Origin: JAPLKX01 sp035530195
GTDB lineage: Bacteria; Hydrogenedentota; Hydrogenedentia; Hydrogenedentales; SLHB01
Length of the DNA stretch: 42,142 bases
NCBI GenBank assembly: GCA_035530195.1
Contig: DATKVG010000067.1
Coordinates: 1-42,142 of the forward strand
Direction: 5' to 3'
Within the stretch, counting starts at the first letter, position 1. Each line of letters opens with the position of its first letter. The notes beneath the pieces were generated by a model, which saw only the letters and a list, made by a program, of their open reading frames with translations, was not told where the DNA came from and ran no database searches. Made by a program: the position numbers and the translations under genes. Below, in pieces: positions 14,836-23,694 of the stretch.

Positions 14836-15777
14836 ATGGCTCGACAGTCCCGACGCGAGTTCTTAAAGAAGACGGCCCTGACCGGCGGCGCGCTCGCCCT
14901 GGCCCCGCTGGCCTCGGCCACGGCACAAGCCGCCGCGCCCGCCGATATGTGTATCGCCCGATTCAAAGAAGTCGATACCAACAGCCCCGAAGCCGTCAAG
15001 AATATGGCCATCAAACTGACCGAACAGGCCATCGCCAACATCGGCGGGATGGCGCGATTTGTCAAGAAGGGCGACGTGGTCTGGGTCAAGCCGAACATAG
15101 CGTGGAACCGCACCCCCGAGCTGGCCGCCAACACCAACCCCGACGTGGTCGCCACACTCGTCCGCCTTTGTCTCGAAGCCGGCGCTAAAACCGTCAAGGT
15201 CGGCGACAACCCATGCCACAAGGCCAACGAATCCTACGCCGCCAGCGGTATCGAGGCCGCCGCAAAGGCCGCAGGCGCCGAAGTCGTCTACCTCGACAAG
15301 ACCCGGTTCAAGGAAATACCCATCAACGGCAAGCGTATCGAGAAATGGCTTGTTTATCCCGAGATAGCCGAGGCCGATTTCGTGCTGAACGTGCCCGTCG
15401 TCAAGCACCACCAGCTCTGCAAGGTCACGCTCTGCATGAAAAACTACTTGGGCGTGGTCGGCGAGCCCCGGGGACAGTGGCACCAGGATATGGAAACCTG
15501 CCTGTGCGATATTACGGCCTTCATGAAGCCTACCATGAGCGTGCTCGACGCCGTCAGGATCATGACGGCCAACGGGCCCACCGGCGGCGACCTCGCCAAC
15601 GTCGCGTTCAAGAACACGATCGCCGCGGGTACCGACGTCGTAGCACTCGAGGCCTTTGGCGCAGAACTACTTGGGCATAACCCGGCCGAGGTCCGCATCG
15701 TCACCACCGGGCAGGCCGCCGGGTTGGGCAAGATCGATTACCGCGCCCTCGCCCTCAAGGAAGTCGAGGTGTCGTGA
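14836..15777 (+). CDS. DUF362 domain protein with Tat signal
   Basis: A 313-residue protein. ATG 14836 follows GGAGGAG (14824-14830) at 5 bp. The N-terminus is a twin-arginine signal: SRREFLKK, then a hydrophobic stretch ending ATAQA near residue 35. The rest matches DUF362, with VKPNIAWN, TVKVGDNP, VLNVPVVKHHQ and LCMKNYLGVVG. It lacks the ferredoxin-type CxxCxxC motifs that some DUF362 proteins carry, so clusters would have to come from its partner. The Tat route implies folding or cofactor loading before export. Its stop overlaps the start of the polyferredoxin gene by 4 bp (GTGA), so the two are translationally coupled and probably function together in periplasmic redox chemistry. The reaction is unknown. 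Confidence 0.85.
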   Translation: MARQSRREFLKKTALTGGALALAPLASATAQAAAPADMCIARFKEVDTNSPEAVKNMAIKLTEQAIANIGGMARFVKKGDVVWVKPNIAWNRTPELAANTNPDVVATLVRLCLEAGAKTVKVGDNPCHKANESYAASGIEAAAKAAGAEVVYLDKTRFKEIPINGKRIEKWLVYPEIAEADFVLNVPVVKHHQLCKVTLCMKNYLGVVGEPRGQWHQDMETCLCDITAFMKPTMSVLDAVRIMTANGPTGGDLANVAFKNTIAAGTDVVALEAFGAELLGHNPAEVRIVTTGQAAGLGKIDYRALALKEVEVS

Positions 15778-17462
15778 ACCCGAAGAGGCGCGCGGGTTTC
15801 GTGGTCTGGGCGCGGCGATCGGTTCAGGCCGGTGTCTTTATTTTCTTCCTGGGCTTGTTCTGGTTAGCCCAAGCGCGGCCCGACGGGGGCGCAAGCCCGC
15901 TGATTCGTTTCTTTTTCAACATCAATCCGCTTGCCGGGGGCATCACGTGGCTGACGACGCACGCGCTGATTGTGCCGATGCTGCTGGGGCTGGTGACCGT
16001 GGCGACCGCGCTGGTGTTTGGTCGTGCGTTTTGCGGGTGGGTGTGCCCGCTGGGGACAGTTCACGCGGCGGCCACGTGGTTCAGCAAGCGGCGAGCCGCG
16101 CGCCGGCCCGGCGCAGACAACTGGACCGGCTGGCAGCGGTCGAAGTACGACCTGCTGATTGGTTTAGCGGCGATGGCGCTGTTTGGGCTGCACTGGACGG
16201 GGGTGTTTGACCCGTTTTCAGTCCTCTACCGCTCGTTTACGGCGGGGGTCTATCCGGGTGTGCAATACGCCGCGGAAGACGCGGCCACTTCGGTCTATTT
16301 CTCGGATCCCCACGCGGGCCCGGTCCACCTGACTTCGCTCACGGAACCGGCGTACAAGTTCTTGAAGCGGTCCGTGTATGCGCGCGACCGGCAGGTGTTC
16401 AACGGTGCGGTGTTGATCCTGGTGCTGTTCGCGGGGATCGTGCTGCTGAACCTGTACCGCAAACGGTTCTGGTGCCGGTATGCATGCCCATTGGGGGCGT
16501 TGCTGGGCATGTGCTCACTGCGGCCCATCATGCGGCTGGCGAGCGTCGAAGGCCGGTGCAACGACTGCGGGAAGTGCGCCACGCGATGCCCCGCCGCCGC
16601 CGACCCCGACAAACCCAACGGCTGGCGGCCCACCGAATGCTACACGTGCTTCAACTGCGTGGCCGCGTGCAACCGCGGGGCGATTGACTTCAAATTCAAA
16701 TCGCCGCTGCCGGCACCGTCGTCGGCGCGGCTTGACTTGGGTAAACGGGCGATGCTGTCGGCGGGCGTGGCGGGGTTGGGCGGGCTCGTCCTGTTCCGGC
16801 TGACGCCGCGGGCCCAGGCGAAAATCTACAATCCGGCGCTGATCCGGCCGCCCGGCTCGAGGCCGGAGCGCGAGTTCCTCGAGCGGTGCCTGAAATGCGG
16901 CCTGTGCATGAAAGCCTGCCCGACCAATGGCCTGCAACCGACGGGCCTGCAAGCGGGGCTCGAGGGCATCTGGACGCCGGTCCTTGTGCCGCAGGTGGGC
17001 TACTGCGATTATGCCTGCAACCTGTGCGGCCAAGTCTGCCCAACCGAAGCGATTCAACCGCTGCCCATCGAGGAAAAGAAGAACGCAAAGATCGGGCTGG
17101 CGGTGTTCGACCGGGGCAGGTGCCTGCCATGGGCCTATGACCGCGAGTGCATGATCTGCGAGGAACACTGCCCCACCTCGCCCAAAGCCATCTTCTGCAT
17201 TCCGGCCCAACTCACCACGCGCGACGGCACGACAATTACCATCAAACAGCCACGGGTCGATCCCGAGAAGTGCATCGGCTGCGGCATCTGCGAAAACGTG
17301 TGCGTGTTCCGCGACCAGCCCGCCATACGCATCACCAGCGCCAACGAGTCGCGAAACACCAAAAACCAGGCCATCCTTGGCGGCGTGTCCGGCTGGAAAC
17401 AGATTGAATCGGCGCCCACCGAGCCGCCCGCTCCCGCGTCAGACCCGTACGCAGGCAACTGA
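15774..17462 (+). CDS. NapH/NapG-like membrane polyferredoxin with six 4Fe-4S motifs
   Basis: A 562-residue protein starting at GTG 15774, overlapping the DUF362 stop. Residues 1-240 hold about four to five membrane helices with NapH-type motifs FCGWVCPLG and WCRYACPLG. Six ferredoxin-type Cys clusters follow: CNDCGKCATRCP, CYTCFNCVAACN, CLKCGLCMKACP, CDYACNLCGQVCP, CMICEEHCP and CIGCGICENVC. Between clusters 2 and 3 is a second hydrophobic helix (AMLSAGVAGLGGLVLF) preceded by KR, reminiscent of a degenerate NapG Tat signal. The protein thus looks like NapH fused to NapG. In Nap systems these pass quinol electrons to a periplasmic reductase. Here the coupled DUF362 protein is the likely partner. 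Confidence 0.88.
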   Translation: MNPKRRAGFVVWARRSVQAGVFIFFLGLFWLAQARPDGGASPLIRFFFNINPLAGGITWLTTHALIVPMLLGLVTVATALVFGRAFCGWVCPLGTVHAAATWFSKRRAARRPGADNWTGWQRSKYDLLIGLAAMALFGLHWTGVFDPFSVLYRSFTAGVYPGVQYAAEDAATSVYFSDPHAGPVHLTSLTEPAYKFLKRSVYARDRQVFNGAVLILVLFAGIVLLNLYRKRFWCRYACPLGALLGMCSLRPIMRLASVEGRCNDCGKCATRCPAAADPDKPNGWRPTECYTCFNCVAACNRGAIDFKFKSPLPAPSSARLDLGKRAMLSAGVAGLGGLVLFRLTPRAQAKIYNPALIRPPGSRPEREFLERCLKCGLCMKACPTNGLQPTGLQAGLEGIWTPVLVPQVGYCDYACNLCGQVCPTEAIQPLPIEEKKNAKIGLAVFDRGRCLPWAYDRECMICEEHCPTSPKAIFCIPAQLTTRDGTTITIKQPRVDPEKCIGCGICENVCVFRDQPAIRITSANESRNTKNQAILGGVSGWKQIESAPTEPPAPASDPYAGN

Positions 17463-17528
17463 CTGCACCGACAGGCGAATGCCCCTACGTTTGGGTTTTG
17501 TGTGCGGCGGGTGGTACAAGTAGGGCCT

Positions 17529-18128
17529 ATGCCGCCGCGTTCAAAAAAGAAATACGCTTCGCTCGACTCGTTGCTGCGCGACGTGCGGGCCTGCGCAGTG
17601 TGCCGCGATCTCCCGCTTGGTCCCCGGCCGGTGTTACGGGTGAGTTCATCGGCGCGGCTGTTGATTGTGGGTCAAGCCCCGGGCACAAAAGTGCACAACA
17701 CCGGCATCCCCTGGAACGACCGGAGCGGCGACACCCTCCGCGCCTGGATGAACGTCGATCGCGAGACGTTCTACGACGAGGCGCGCATCGCCATCATTCC
17801 GGCCGGGCTGTGTTATCCCGGCAAGGGCAAAATGGGCGACCTGCCGCCGCGCAAAGAGTGCAGCGAGATCTGGCTGCCGCACATCCTCCCTTACCTGACC
17901 AACGTCCGGCTCACGCTGCTTGTCGGCAACTACGCGCAACGGGTGTATCTCGGGGAGAGGATGAAAGAAAACCTGACCCAAACCGTGCGGGCCTGGCGGG
18001 AGTACATGCCGGAATACGTGCCGACGCCCCACCCGTCGTTCCATAACGTGCGCTGGCAGCAGATCAACCCCTGGTTTCAGGAAGAAGTCATCCCGGCGCT
18101 GCGTGCGGCGGTACATCGACTCTTGTAG
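17529..18128 (+). CDS. Uracil-DNA glycosylase family protein (family 4/5 type)
   Basis: A 199-residue protein. ATG 17529 is chosen; an earlier start at 17502 adds nine unremarkable residues. Motif A LLIVGQAPGTKVHNTGIPW near residues 45-64 and motif B PHPSFHN near 166 are those of the UDG superfamily. Four cysteines lie where family 4/5 enzymes hold a 4Fe-4S cluster: CAVC near the N-terminus, then GLCY and RKEC in the middle. Expected role: excision of uracil or a related base from DNA in the cytoplasm. Substrate range cannot be fixed from motifs. It follows the polyferredoxin by 66 bp and may be transcribed separately. Confidence 0.85.
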   Translation: MPPRSKKKYASLDSLLRDVRACAVCRDLPLGPRPVLRVSSSARLLIVGQAPGTKVHNTGIPWNDRSGDTLRAWMNVDRETFYDEARIAIIPAGLCYPGKGKMGDLPPRKECSEIWLPHILPYLTNVRLTLLVGNYAQRVYLGERMKENLTQTVRAWREYMPEYVPTPHPSFHNVRWQQINPWFQEEVIPALRAAVHRLL

Positions 18129-18151
18129 ATTATGCCCCCATTTTTGCGCAC

Positions 18152-18280
18152 GTAGACGCGGCATCCCTGCCGCGTTAATTCAAAGTCCACGCTTATCATA
18201 TGGCAATGTGGCGACGAGGACGTCGGGCGACGAGGACGTCGGGCGACGAGGATGTCGGGCGACGAGGACGTCGCGTCTAC
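18152..18280. repeat. Hairpin repeat cluster bounded by a 9-bp inverted repeat
   Basis: Outer arms GTAGACGCG (18152-18160) and CGCGTCTAC (18272-18280) are perfect inverted repeats. Inside are a strong hairpin ACGCGGCA/TCCC/TGCCGCGT (18156-18175) and four tandem 16-bp units GCGACGAGGACGTCGG (18211-18274), each able to fold as CGACG/AGGA/CGTCG. The cluster sits between the convergent UDG and permease genes and ends 1 bp from the permease stop codon. It resembles REP/BIME clusters. It has no spacers, so it is not CRISPR. Confidence 0.8.
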
Positions 18281-18281
18281 T

Positions 18282-19286
18282 TCATCGCCTTTTCCCAGGG
18301 GCGAGGTTGATGAGTACGGCGGTGAGGATCAGCGCTCCGCGGACGACGTGCTGCCAGTATTCGCTGATGTTCATGAGCGTCATGCCGTTGACGAGCACGC
18401 CGAGAAACACCACGCCAACCAGCGTCCCCCAGATGGTTCCGGACCCGCCCATCAGGCTGGTGCCGCCAATGATGACGGCGGAGATGATGTCCAATTCCCA
18501 GCCGACGGCGGTGGTTGCCGCGCCGGACATGATCTGCGAGGACTGCATCACGCCGCTCAATGCGGCCAGCAGGCCCACGGCGCCCATCACGCCGATTTTG
18601 ACTTTGCGCACGTCGATGCCGCTGATCCGGGCGGCTTCGGTGTTTCCGCCGACCGCATAAACCCAGCGGCCGAACGCGGTGTAACCCATCACGAGTTGGG
18701 TCAGGGCGAACACGGCCAGGAACAGCAGCGCCGGGAACGGCACGCCAAACAGGTAGCCGCCCCCAATGAAGTTGTACCAGTCCGGGAACGGCGTGAGCGG
18801 GAACCCGTCGGTGATGAGTTCGGACGCCCCTTTCAGGACCGTCATCCACGCCAAGGTGGCGATAAACGTGGGGACGCCGAACCGGGTTCGGAGCATGCCG
18901 GTGGTGCATCCTATGCACATGCCCGCGCCGAGGCTGATGCAGATGGAAACCACCACCGCCGTCGGCATCGGCATGCCGTGCGCCGCGAAAAAACCCGTGA
19001 ACCACGCGGTCAGGCAGCCGGAAAACGCCACCGCGGAACCCACGCTCAGGTCGATTTCGCCGGAAATGATGACCATCGTCATGCCGAACGCGATCACGCC
19101 CTGCATGGACACGTTTCGCAGCACGTTGAGGAGGTTTATCTTTGAGAAAAAGCCTTCGGCGCGGAACGCCAGCACCAGGCACAGGATCGCCAGGATGATC
19201 TCGAGCACGGAATGCCGGGTGAACCTCCCGAGCAGTTTCAGCGCGCGGCCTTGAGTGCGCCCGGCCGTCTGGACATCACCGCTCAC
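18282..19286 (-). CDS. Sugar ABC transporter permease (RbsC-like)
   Basis: A 334-residue integral membrane protein of the RbsC/XylH (BPD_transp_2) group. About eight to ten hydrophobic segments are seen, with the family signature GMTMVIISGEIDLSVGS and the later GGTSLMGGSGTIWGT. GTG 19286 overlaps the stop of the binding-protein gene as GTGA; a second GTG at 19307 is possible. It is the last gene of the four-gene minus-strand operon beginning at 24770. It should import a monosaccharide delivered by the preceding binding protein. No ATPase (RbsA-like) gene lies in the window, so the ATPase must be encoded elsewhere or shared. Confidence 0.9.
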   Translation of the reverse strand: MSGDVQTAGRTQGRALKLLGRFTRHSVLEIILAILCLVLAFRAEGFFSKINLLNVLRNVSMQGVIAFGMTMVIISGEIDLSVGSAVAFSGCLTAWFTGFFAAHGMPMPTAVVVSICISLGAGMCIGCTTGMLRTRFGVPTFIATLAWMTVLKGASELITDGFPLTPFPDWYNFIGGGYLFGVPFPALLFLAVFALTQLVMGYTAFGRWVYAVGGNTEAARISGIDVRKVKIGVMGAVGLLAALSGVMQSSQIMSGAATTAVGWELDIISAVIIGGTSLMGGSGTIWGTLVGVVFLGVLVNGMTLMNISEYWQHVVRGALILTAVLINLAPGKRR

Positions 19287-20305
19287 GAGTTCCCGCGTCC
19301 CATCCACTGTTTGAGCGTCTCTTCAAACGCGGCGAGGCCCGCGGGGTCGTTGCGCGACAGGCAGATGCCCATCATTTCGACATGCGGCGCGACCGGCTCG
19401 CCTTTCAACACATCGAGCGCAAACTCGACCGCCATCGCGCCCACCTCGGCCGGCCGCTGGCTCGTCGTGCATTGCAGAATGTTGTCGTCCGACCGCAGAA
19501 AACTCAGCAACTGCTCGCTCGAATCCGTGCCGAATACGACCACCTGCCCCGCTTTTCCCGCGTTCTTCACGGCCATGACCGCGCCGACGGTGCCGCCTTC
19601 GTTGGCGGCGTAGATCACGTTGACATCAGGTTGCGCGGTGAGGATGTCGCCGACTTTTTTCACGGCCTGTTCGGGCAGCCAGGCATCCTGCTCGGCGACG
19701 ACCTCGACGCCTTGTAACCCTTCGAGTTGGCGTTTGAACCCATTGACGCGTGCATTGCTCTGTTCGGGTATAAGCGATTTGAACTCGAGGACGGCCAACT
19801 TGGCGTTGCCGCCAAGCTTCTCCTCGATATATTTCCGGGCGACTTTGCCCGTTTGCGCGCCGAGGTCGTCGGCGCTGCACTCGATGAATGCGGCGGGGAT
19901 GTCGCTCTCGATGGGCGTGTTGTGTGCAATGATCTTGATGCCCTTGTCGTGCGCCAGTTTGAGCGCCGTGATCGAGCCTTTCGCGCTGAGCGGAGAGATC
20001 AGGATCGCGTCGACCTGGCGCGCGATGTACGCGTTGATCAGCTCGATTTCTTTTTCGGGTTTGTTCATGCTGTTGCCTTCGAGCAACTCGACGCCGGCCT
20101 TTTTGGCGGCGTCGCGCATCCCAAACAGGACCAGCCGGAAAAACTGGTCTTCCTGGAACACGATCCCGGCCAGTTTGACCTTTGCCGCCGCCGGTTCACT
20201 CTGCGCGGTGTCCTGAGCGCCGTCTCCACCCGAGCAACCCGCCAACATGCCTGCCACGACGGCTAAAATTAAGGCCGCAATTCCCAACGTTGAACTGATT
20301 CTCAT
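19283..20305 (-). CDS. Sugar-binding lipoprotein of an ABC importer (RbsB-like)
   Basis: A 340-residue periplasmic-binding-protein-like I family member. ATG 20305 overlaps the mannosidase stop as ATGA, and an upstream in-frame extension is rejected. The signal ends in a textbook lipobox, LAGC (Cys ~23), followed by a flexible GGDGAQDTAQSE linker. The core (LAGIVFQEDQFFRLVLFGM, then VDAILISPLSAKG and VIYAANEGGTVGAVMAV) is the type-4 sugar-binding fold used for ribose, galactose and related sugars. As a lipoprotein it would be membrane-tethered, as in many didermal and monodermal systems. The specific sugar is unknown; the adjacent GH38 gene suggests mannose or a mannose derivative. Confidence 0.9.
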   Translation of the reverse strand: MRISSTLGIAALILAVVAGMLAGCSGGDGAQDTAQSEPAAAKVKLAGIVFQEDQFFRLVLFGMRDAAKKAGVELLEGNSMNKPEKEIELINAYIARQVDAILISPLSAKGSITALKLAHDKGIKIIAHNTPIESDIPAAFIECSADDLGAQTGKVARKYIEEKLGGNAKLAVLEFKSLIPEQSNARVNGFKRQLEGLQGVEVVAEQDAWLPEQAVKKVGDILTAQPDVNVIYAANEGGTVGAVMAVKNAGKAGQVVVFGTDSSEQLLSFLRSDDNILQCTTSQRPAEVGAMAVEFALDVLKGEPVAPHVEMMGICLSRNDPAGLAAFEETLKQWMGRGNS

Positions 20306-23300
20306 GGCCCGCCATCCTTTGTTCCGACTCGCTGGCCCTTGCCGTCGACTCGCACAGTCACCATGCCCCACGCCGGGATGTCGACCGTGCCGTCGATCTT
20401 TTCTCCCGGTTTTTCACTCAAATCGCTCAGCCACATTTGCGGCTGACCTTTGCCACGCCACGTCAACCGCACGCTCTCCGGCTTGCCCGACGCGCCGAAC
20501 AACCGCACGATAAAGTCGTTGCCGTCCTGGCTGATCTTCAGGCCGGTGGCGATCACGCCGGCCGGCTCGATCTCGAGCAATGGCGGCGCCACGGGCCCAG
20601 TTGGGAGCGCGGGCGCCGCGACCAGCGGCTGGGAGGTCTCGACGCCGAACCGGGCCGCGGCTGCCGAGTCAAACCGGCCGTGGGGCCAAATGCTGTAACG
20701 GAACACGGTCGGCCCTTCCTGGTCCGCCTTATAGTTCGTCTCCCAGTAGTTGTTCATAACGTAGGAATAGAGCGTTTGTGAAGGTTCGATCGTTTTCACA
20801 AACGGCCCGTCAACGCGGATCTTGCCCACTTCGACCAGGGGCGCGTCGATGGGGCTCCACGTCACGCCGTAATCCTGGTTGGACACGTCAACCCACCGCT
20901 GAACCGTATAATAGTTCTTGCAAGATCCGGGCAACTGGTCGCACTCGGGGCGCACAACCGCCCAGGGGGTGTCCATCCGCATGACGCCCTCCGGCACGCT
21001 GAAGGCAAACCCGAAATGAACGCTTTCTTTAGTGCGCACCGGCTCTTTATCGACCACGTTGATAATATCCACGCGATCGAGGCCGGAAACCAGCCGGATT
21101 TCACGGGTAAGTTTTCTGCAGCCGGGCACGGCAGACTCAACCACCAGCGATGCAACCAACGGGCCCGTTTCCTTGACCGTGATGCGCGCGCCGGAATTCG
21201 TTACGGCTTCTTCGGGGTTGCGACCGGGAACGTACCAGTATTGGTTAACGCCCTTTTCCGGATTCACGATTTGCCGGCCGGACGCGTTGCCCGTGATGCT
21301 TTCAATCGATCCGGTTGTGGTGTTGACCACAACGGTCAGCACGCCGTTAGTGAGCGTATTCCCGGCCACTTGGGCGCTGCCGGCCTGGTTGGTCTCGCCG
21401 GAATGGACGTAGTGCTTGCGCGAGCCGAACGCGGGGACGTCATTCGCCATGAATGCCAGGTCGCCGTTCAAGAGGCGCTGGGAGAATACCGTGGCGCCGC
21501 CGTCGTCGACGACCCAGTCGCCGGCCCTCGGCCAATCAGCGGGAATCGTCACAAGCCCCGTCCGCAGCCACGAATTCGTGTTCTGAACCAGCACGGCCTC
21601 GACTTTAGGCAGTTCCGGCGGGGCGCCGCCGCCACAACAACCCGCACAAGACGCCGGCGCCATGCCACAAACCGCCATGCATAACAGAGCCCGCGAAGCC
21701 CGGGACGCATCCACCGCGAACGCCTGCTTGATGGCCCATTGCTTTTTGACGAACTCCGCGTCCGGTTCGCTGATGCTGTTGTATGCGCCCCACGTGTGTT
21801 CGTTGTAAAGAATAACGTTGTTCCACGCCTGGTCAAATTGAGTCCTTGGACACCCCGTCTCGCAGCGGTTCATGGCCCAGAGGGCCTCGGCCTGCGTGAT
21901 ACGCTCGGCGGCATCTCGAGCCAGGCCCGTCTCGCGCGCTGAAGATCCCGCACCGTCTTCCCAGTAGGGCGTGAAATCGCCGCTGGCCGCCGGAATGCGG
22001 TCCCCGTACCGCGTCTCCAGCGCACGGAACAACTCGTGTGTGGTGGCAATGCGGAGTTTCGGATAAGCATAGGTTTCGTTCCACGTCTTGACCACGTCGC
22101 CAAGCTCGGGGTCCGGCGGCCCGTTGTCGCCGCCGATACTGTAGCGCATGTACGCGATATCATAGGGGAACCCCTTCTTCTCCAACAGATCGAGGAACGC
22201 GAAAACCTTTTCGCCGTCCCGCATCGGGCCCGCATGGAAGGCCGAATAGCCCGAGGTCGCCACCCACACCAGCACCTTCTCCCGGCCCGACGGCGACACC
22301 CAATAGAAAGGCCGGTCGCCCCATTCGGCGAGCGTGTAGCCGATCCGGTGCCCATAGTTGGGGCCGATAGACCAGTACTTGACGCCGCTCTGTGCCAGCA
22401 CCGGAATTATGCCCCACGTGTAGCCAGGGACGTCCGTAATCATCGCCGAGTCAATCTCGAACCCGAACCGATCGCGCAACGTCTGGGCGTGCCACACCAA
22501 CCGCGCGAGTTCTTCGGGCCGCGAGAGCGCCGTCAATTGGTTCGCGTACAGCGCGTCAACGCCAATCCACCCTTTACGCACCGCCTCGACAAAATCGGCC
22601 ACCTCCTCTTTGCCGGCCCTCTGAAGAAACTTCTCGATGGGCCACTGCACTTCGGTGTTCCATTTGAATTGCGCGCCTTCAGGATAATTCTCGGTAGCCC
22701 GCGATATCTTGACGGCGTTTCGGATATGCTCGGCCTGCCTCCGCTCGATATCCGTCTGCACGTGGGTATAGCCGATATCCACGTGCGAGTGCGGGAGCAG
22801 GTACACTTCCCACTTCCGCACCGGTTTCACGACCACCTCGTGTGATGCCGCCACCCCGCCGTCCACCAGTAGTTGCACCGTCACGATTTGATCGATGCTC
22901 GATGCCGGCCCAAACACGTCGATGGCCCGTTTGCCGGATTCGAGCGTCACCGGTTGCAGCTCGAGATCCCCCACTTTCACAGACACCTCTTTCGGCCCGT
23001 CGCCGGCGTAGAACACGTCCATCTGCATCACGCTGAACAGCTTGCCGTCGCGCCGCACCAGGGCGGGCGTCTGCACCGGGGCCTGGGCGCCGTACGCCGA
23101 CGTGACAGCCCCCGTTTCGGTTCCGGCGGGCGCTTCGAACCCGATCCAGTCGTACAGCATCCAGCTTCCGGCCTTCGACTCGATGCTGATTTCGTTGGTG
23201 CCCGTGGCCAGCCATTCCGCCGGGACCGGCACGTCCAGCAGGTATTCTTTTCCGCCCCGCGGGTCGCCGTTGATGGTGGCGTCGCCTGAGCCGGCGGGCA

Positions 23301-23694
23301 GCGAGCATGCAAAACTGTGGCCGTTGATTTTAATGTCCAACTGCGGTGGCGCGCCCGACTGCGTATCGACGAGATCGATTTTGAGCGTCAAGGCCCCGGG
23401 GACGATCTTCTCGATATCGAACAGGATTGCGAACCGGTGCGGCCTCCCCCCCGCCCAGCCATCCAGCGGGCCGGGCTGCACGTACGGCCAGTCTTTCCGC
23501 GTATCGCTTTGACCGACCACAAACAGGCCATCCTGTTTGAACTCGCCATACTTTTTCGGCGCCAGCGCAAACTCGCTGAAACTGTTGTCGCGCACGCCGA
23601 TTTCCCAAATCAGCGCGGGGGCCGGTTCCGCCAACGCTGGAATCCACATCCCTGCTACAGCCGCCGCCAATGCCGCCAATACGTTCAATTTCAC
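20302..23694 (-). CDS. Exported GH38 alpha-mannosidase-like protein
   Basis: An 1130-residue protein starting at GTG 23694, which overlaps the upstream gene's stop (GTGA). Residues 1-22 are a signal peptide (ending ALA). Residues ~25-210 are a beta-sandwich resembling the CBM-like domain of rhamnogalacturonan lyases (WEIGVRDNSFSEF). The GH38 catalytic region begins near residue 297 with LLPHSHVDIGYTH (zinc-binding His and Asp) and continues with the nucleophile region MITDVPGYTWG near 418. C-terminal beta domains complete the long form. A Cys/Gly-rich stretch near 695-705 (CAGCCGGGA) is unusual in the middle of the protein. Expected: removal of alpha-mannosyl residues from glycans in the periplasm or outside the cell, feeding the transporter encoded next. 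Confidence 0.88.
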   Translation of the reverse strand: MKLNVLAALAAAVAGMWIPALAEPAPALIWEIGVRDNSFSEFALAPKKYGEFKQDGLFVVGQSDTRKDWPYVQPGPLDGWAGGRPHRFAILFDIEKIVPGALTLKIDLVDTQSGAPPQLDIKINGHSFACSLPAGSGDATINGDPRGGKEYLLDVPVPAEWLATGTNEISIESKAGSWMLYDWIGFEAPAGTETGAVTSAYGAQAPVQTPALVRRDGKLFSVMQMDVFYAGDGPKEVSVKVGDLELQPVTLESGKRAIDVFGPASSIDQIVTVQLLVDGGVAASHEVVVKPVRKWEVYLLPHSHVDIGYTHVQTDIERRQAEHIRNAVKISRATENYPEGAQFKWNTEVQWPIEKFLQRAGKEEVADFVEAVRKGWIGVDALYANQLTALSRPEELARLVWHAQTLRDRFGFEIDSAMITDVPGYTWGIIPVLAQSGVKYWSIGPNYGHRIGYTLAEWGDRPFYWVSPSGREKVLVWVATSGYSAFHAGPMRDGEKVFAFLDLLEKKGFPYDIAYMRYSIGGDNGPPDPELGDVVKTWNETYAYPKLRIATTHELFRALETRYGDRIPAASGDFTPYWEDGAGSSARETGLARDAAERITQAEALWAMNRCETGCPRTQFDQAWNNVILYNEHTWGAYNSISEPDAEFVKKQWAIKQAFAVDASRASRALLCMAVCGMAPASCAGCCGGGAPPELPKVEAVLVQNTNSWLRTGLVTIPADWPRAGDWVVDDGGATVFSQRLLNGDLAFMANDVPAFGSRKHYVHSGETNQAGSAQVAGNTLTNGVLTVVVNTTTGSIESITGNASGRQIVNPEKGVNQYWYVPGRNPEEAVTNSGARITVKETGPLVASLVVESAVPGCRKLTREIRLVSGLDRVDIINVVDKEPVRTKESVHFGFAFSVPEGVMRMDTPWAVVRPECDQLPGSCKNYYTVQRWVDVSNQDYGVTWSPIDAPLVEVGKIRVDGPFVKTIEPSQTLYSYVMNNYWETNYKADQEGPTVFRYSIWPHGRFDSAAAARFGVETSQPLVAAPALPTGPVAPPLLEIEPAGVIATGLKISQDGNDFIVRLFGASGKPESVRLTWRGKGQPQMWLSDLSEKPGEKIDGTVDIPAWGMVTVRVDGKGQRVGTKDGGP

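Noticed and set aside
18211..18274. CRISPR array
   Set aside because: The 16-bp units are contiguous with no spacers and each is itself a hairpin; no cas genes nearby.
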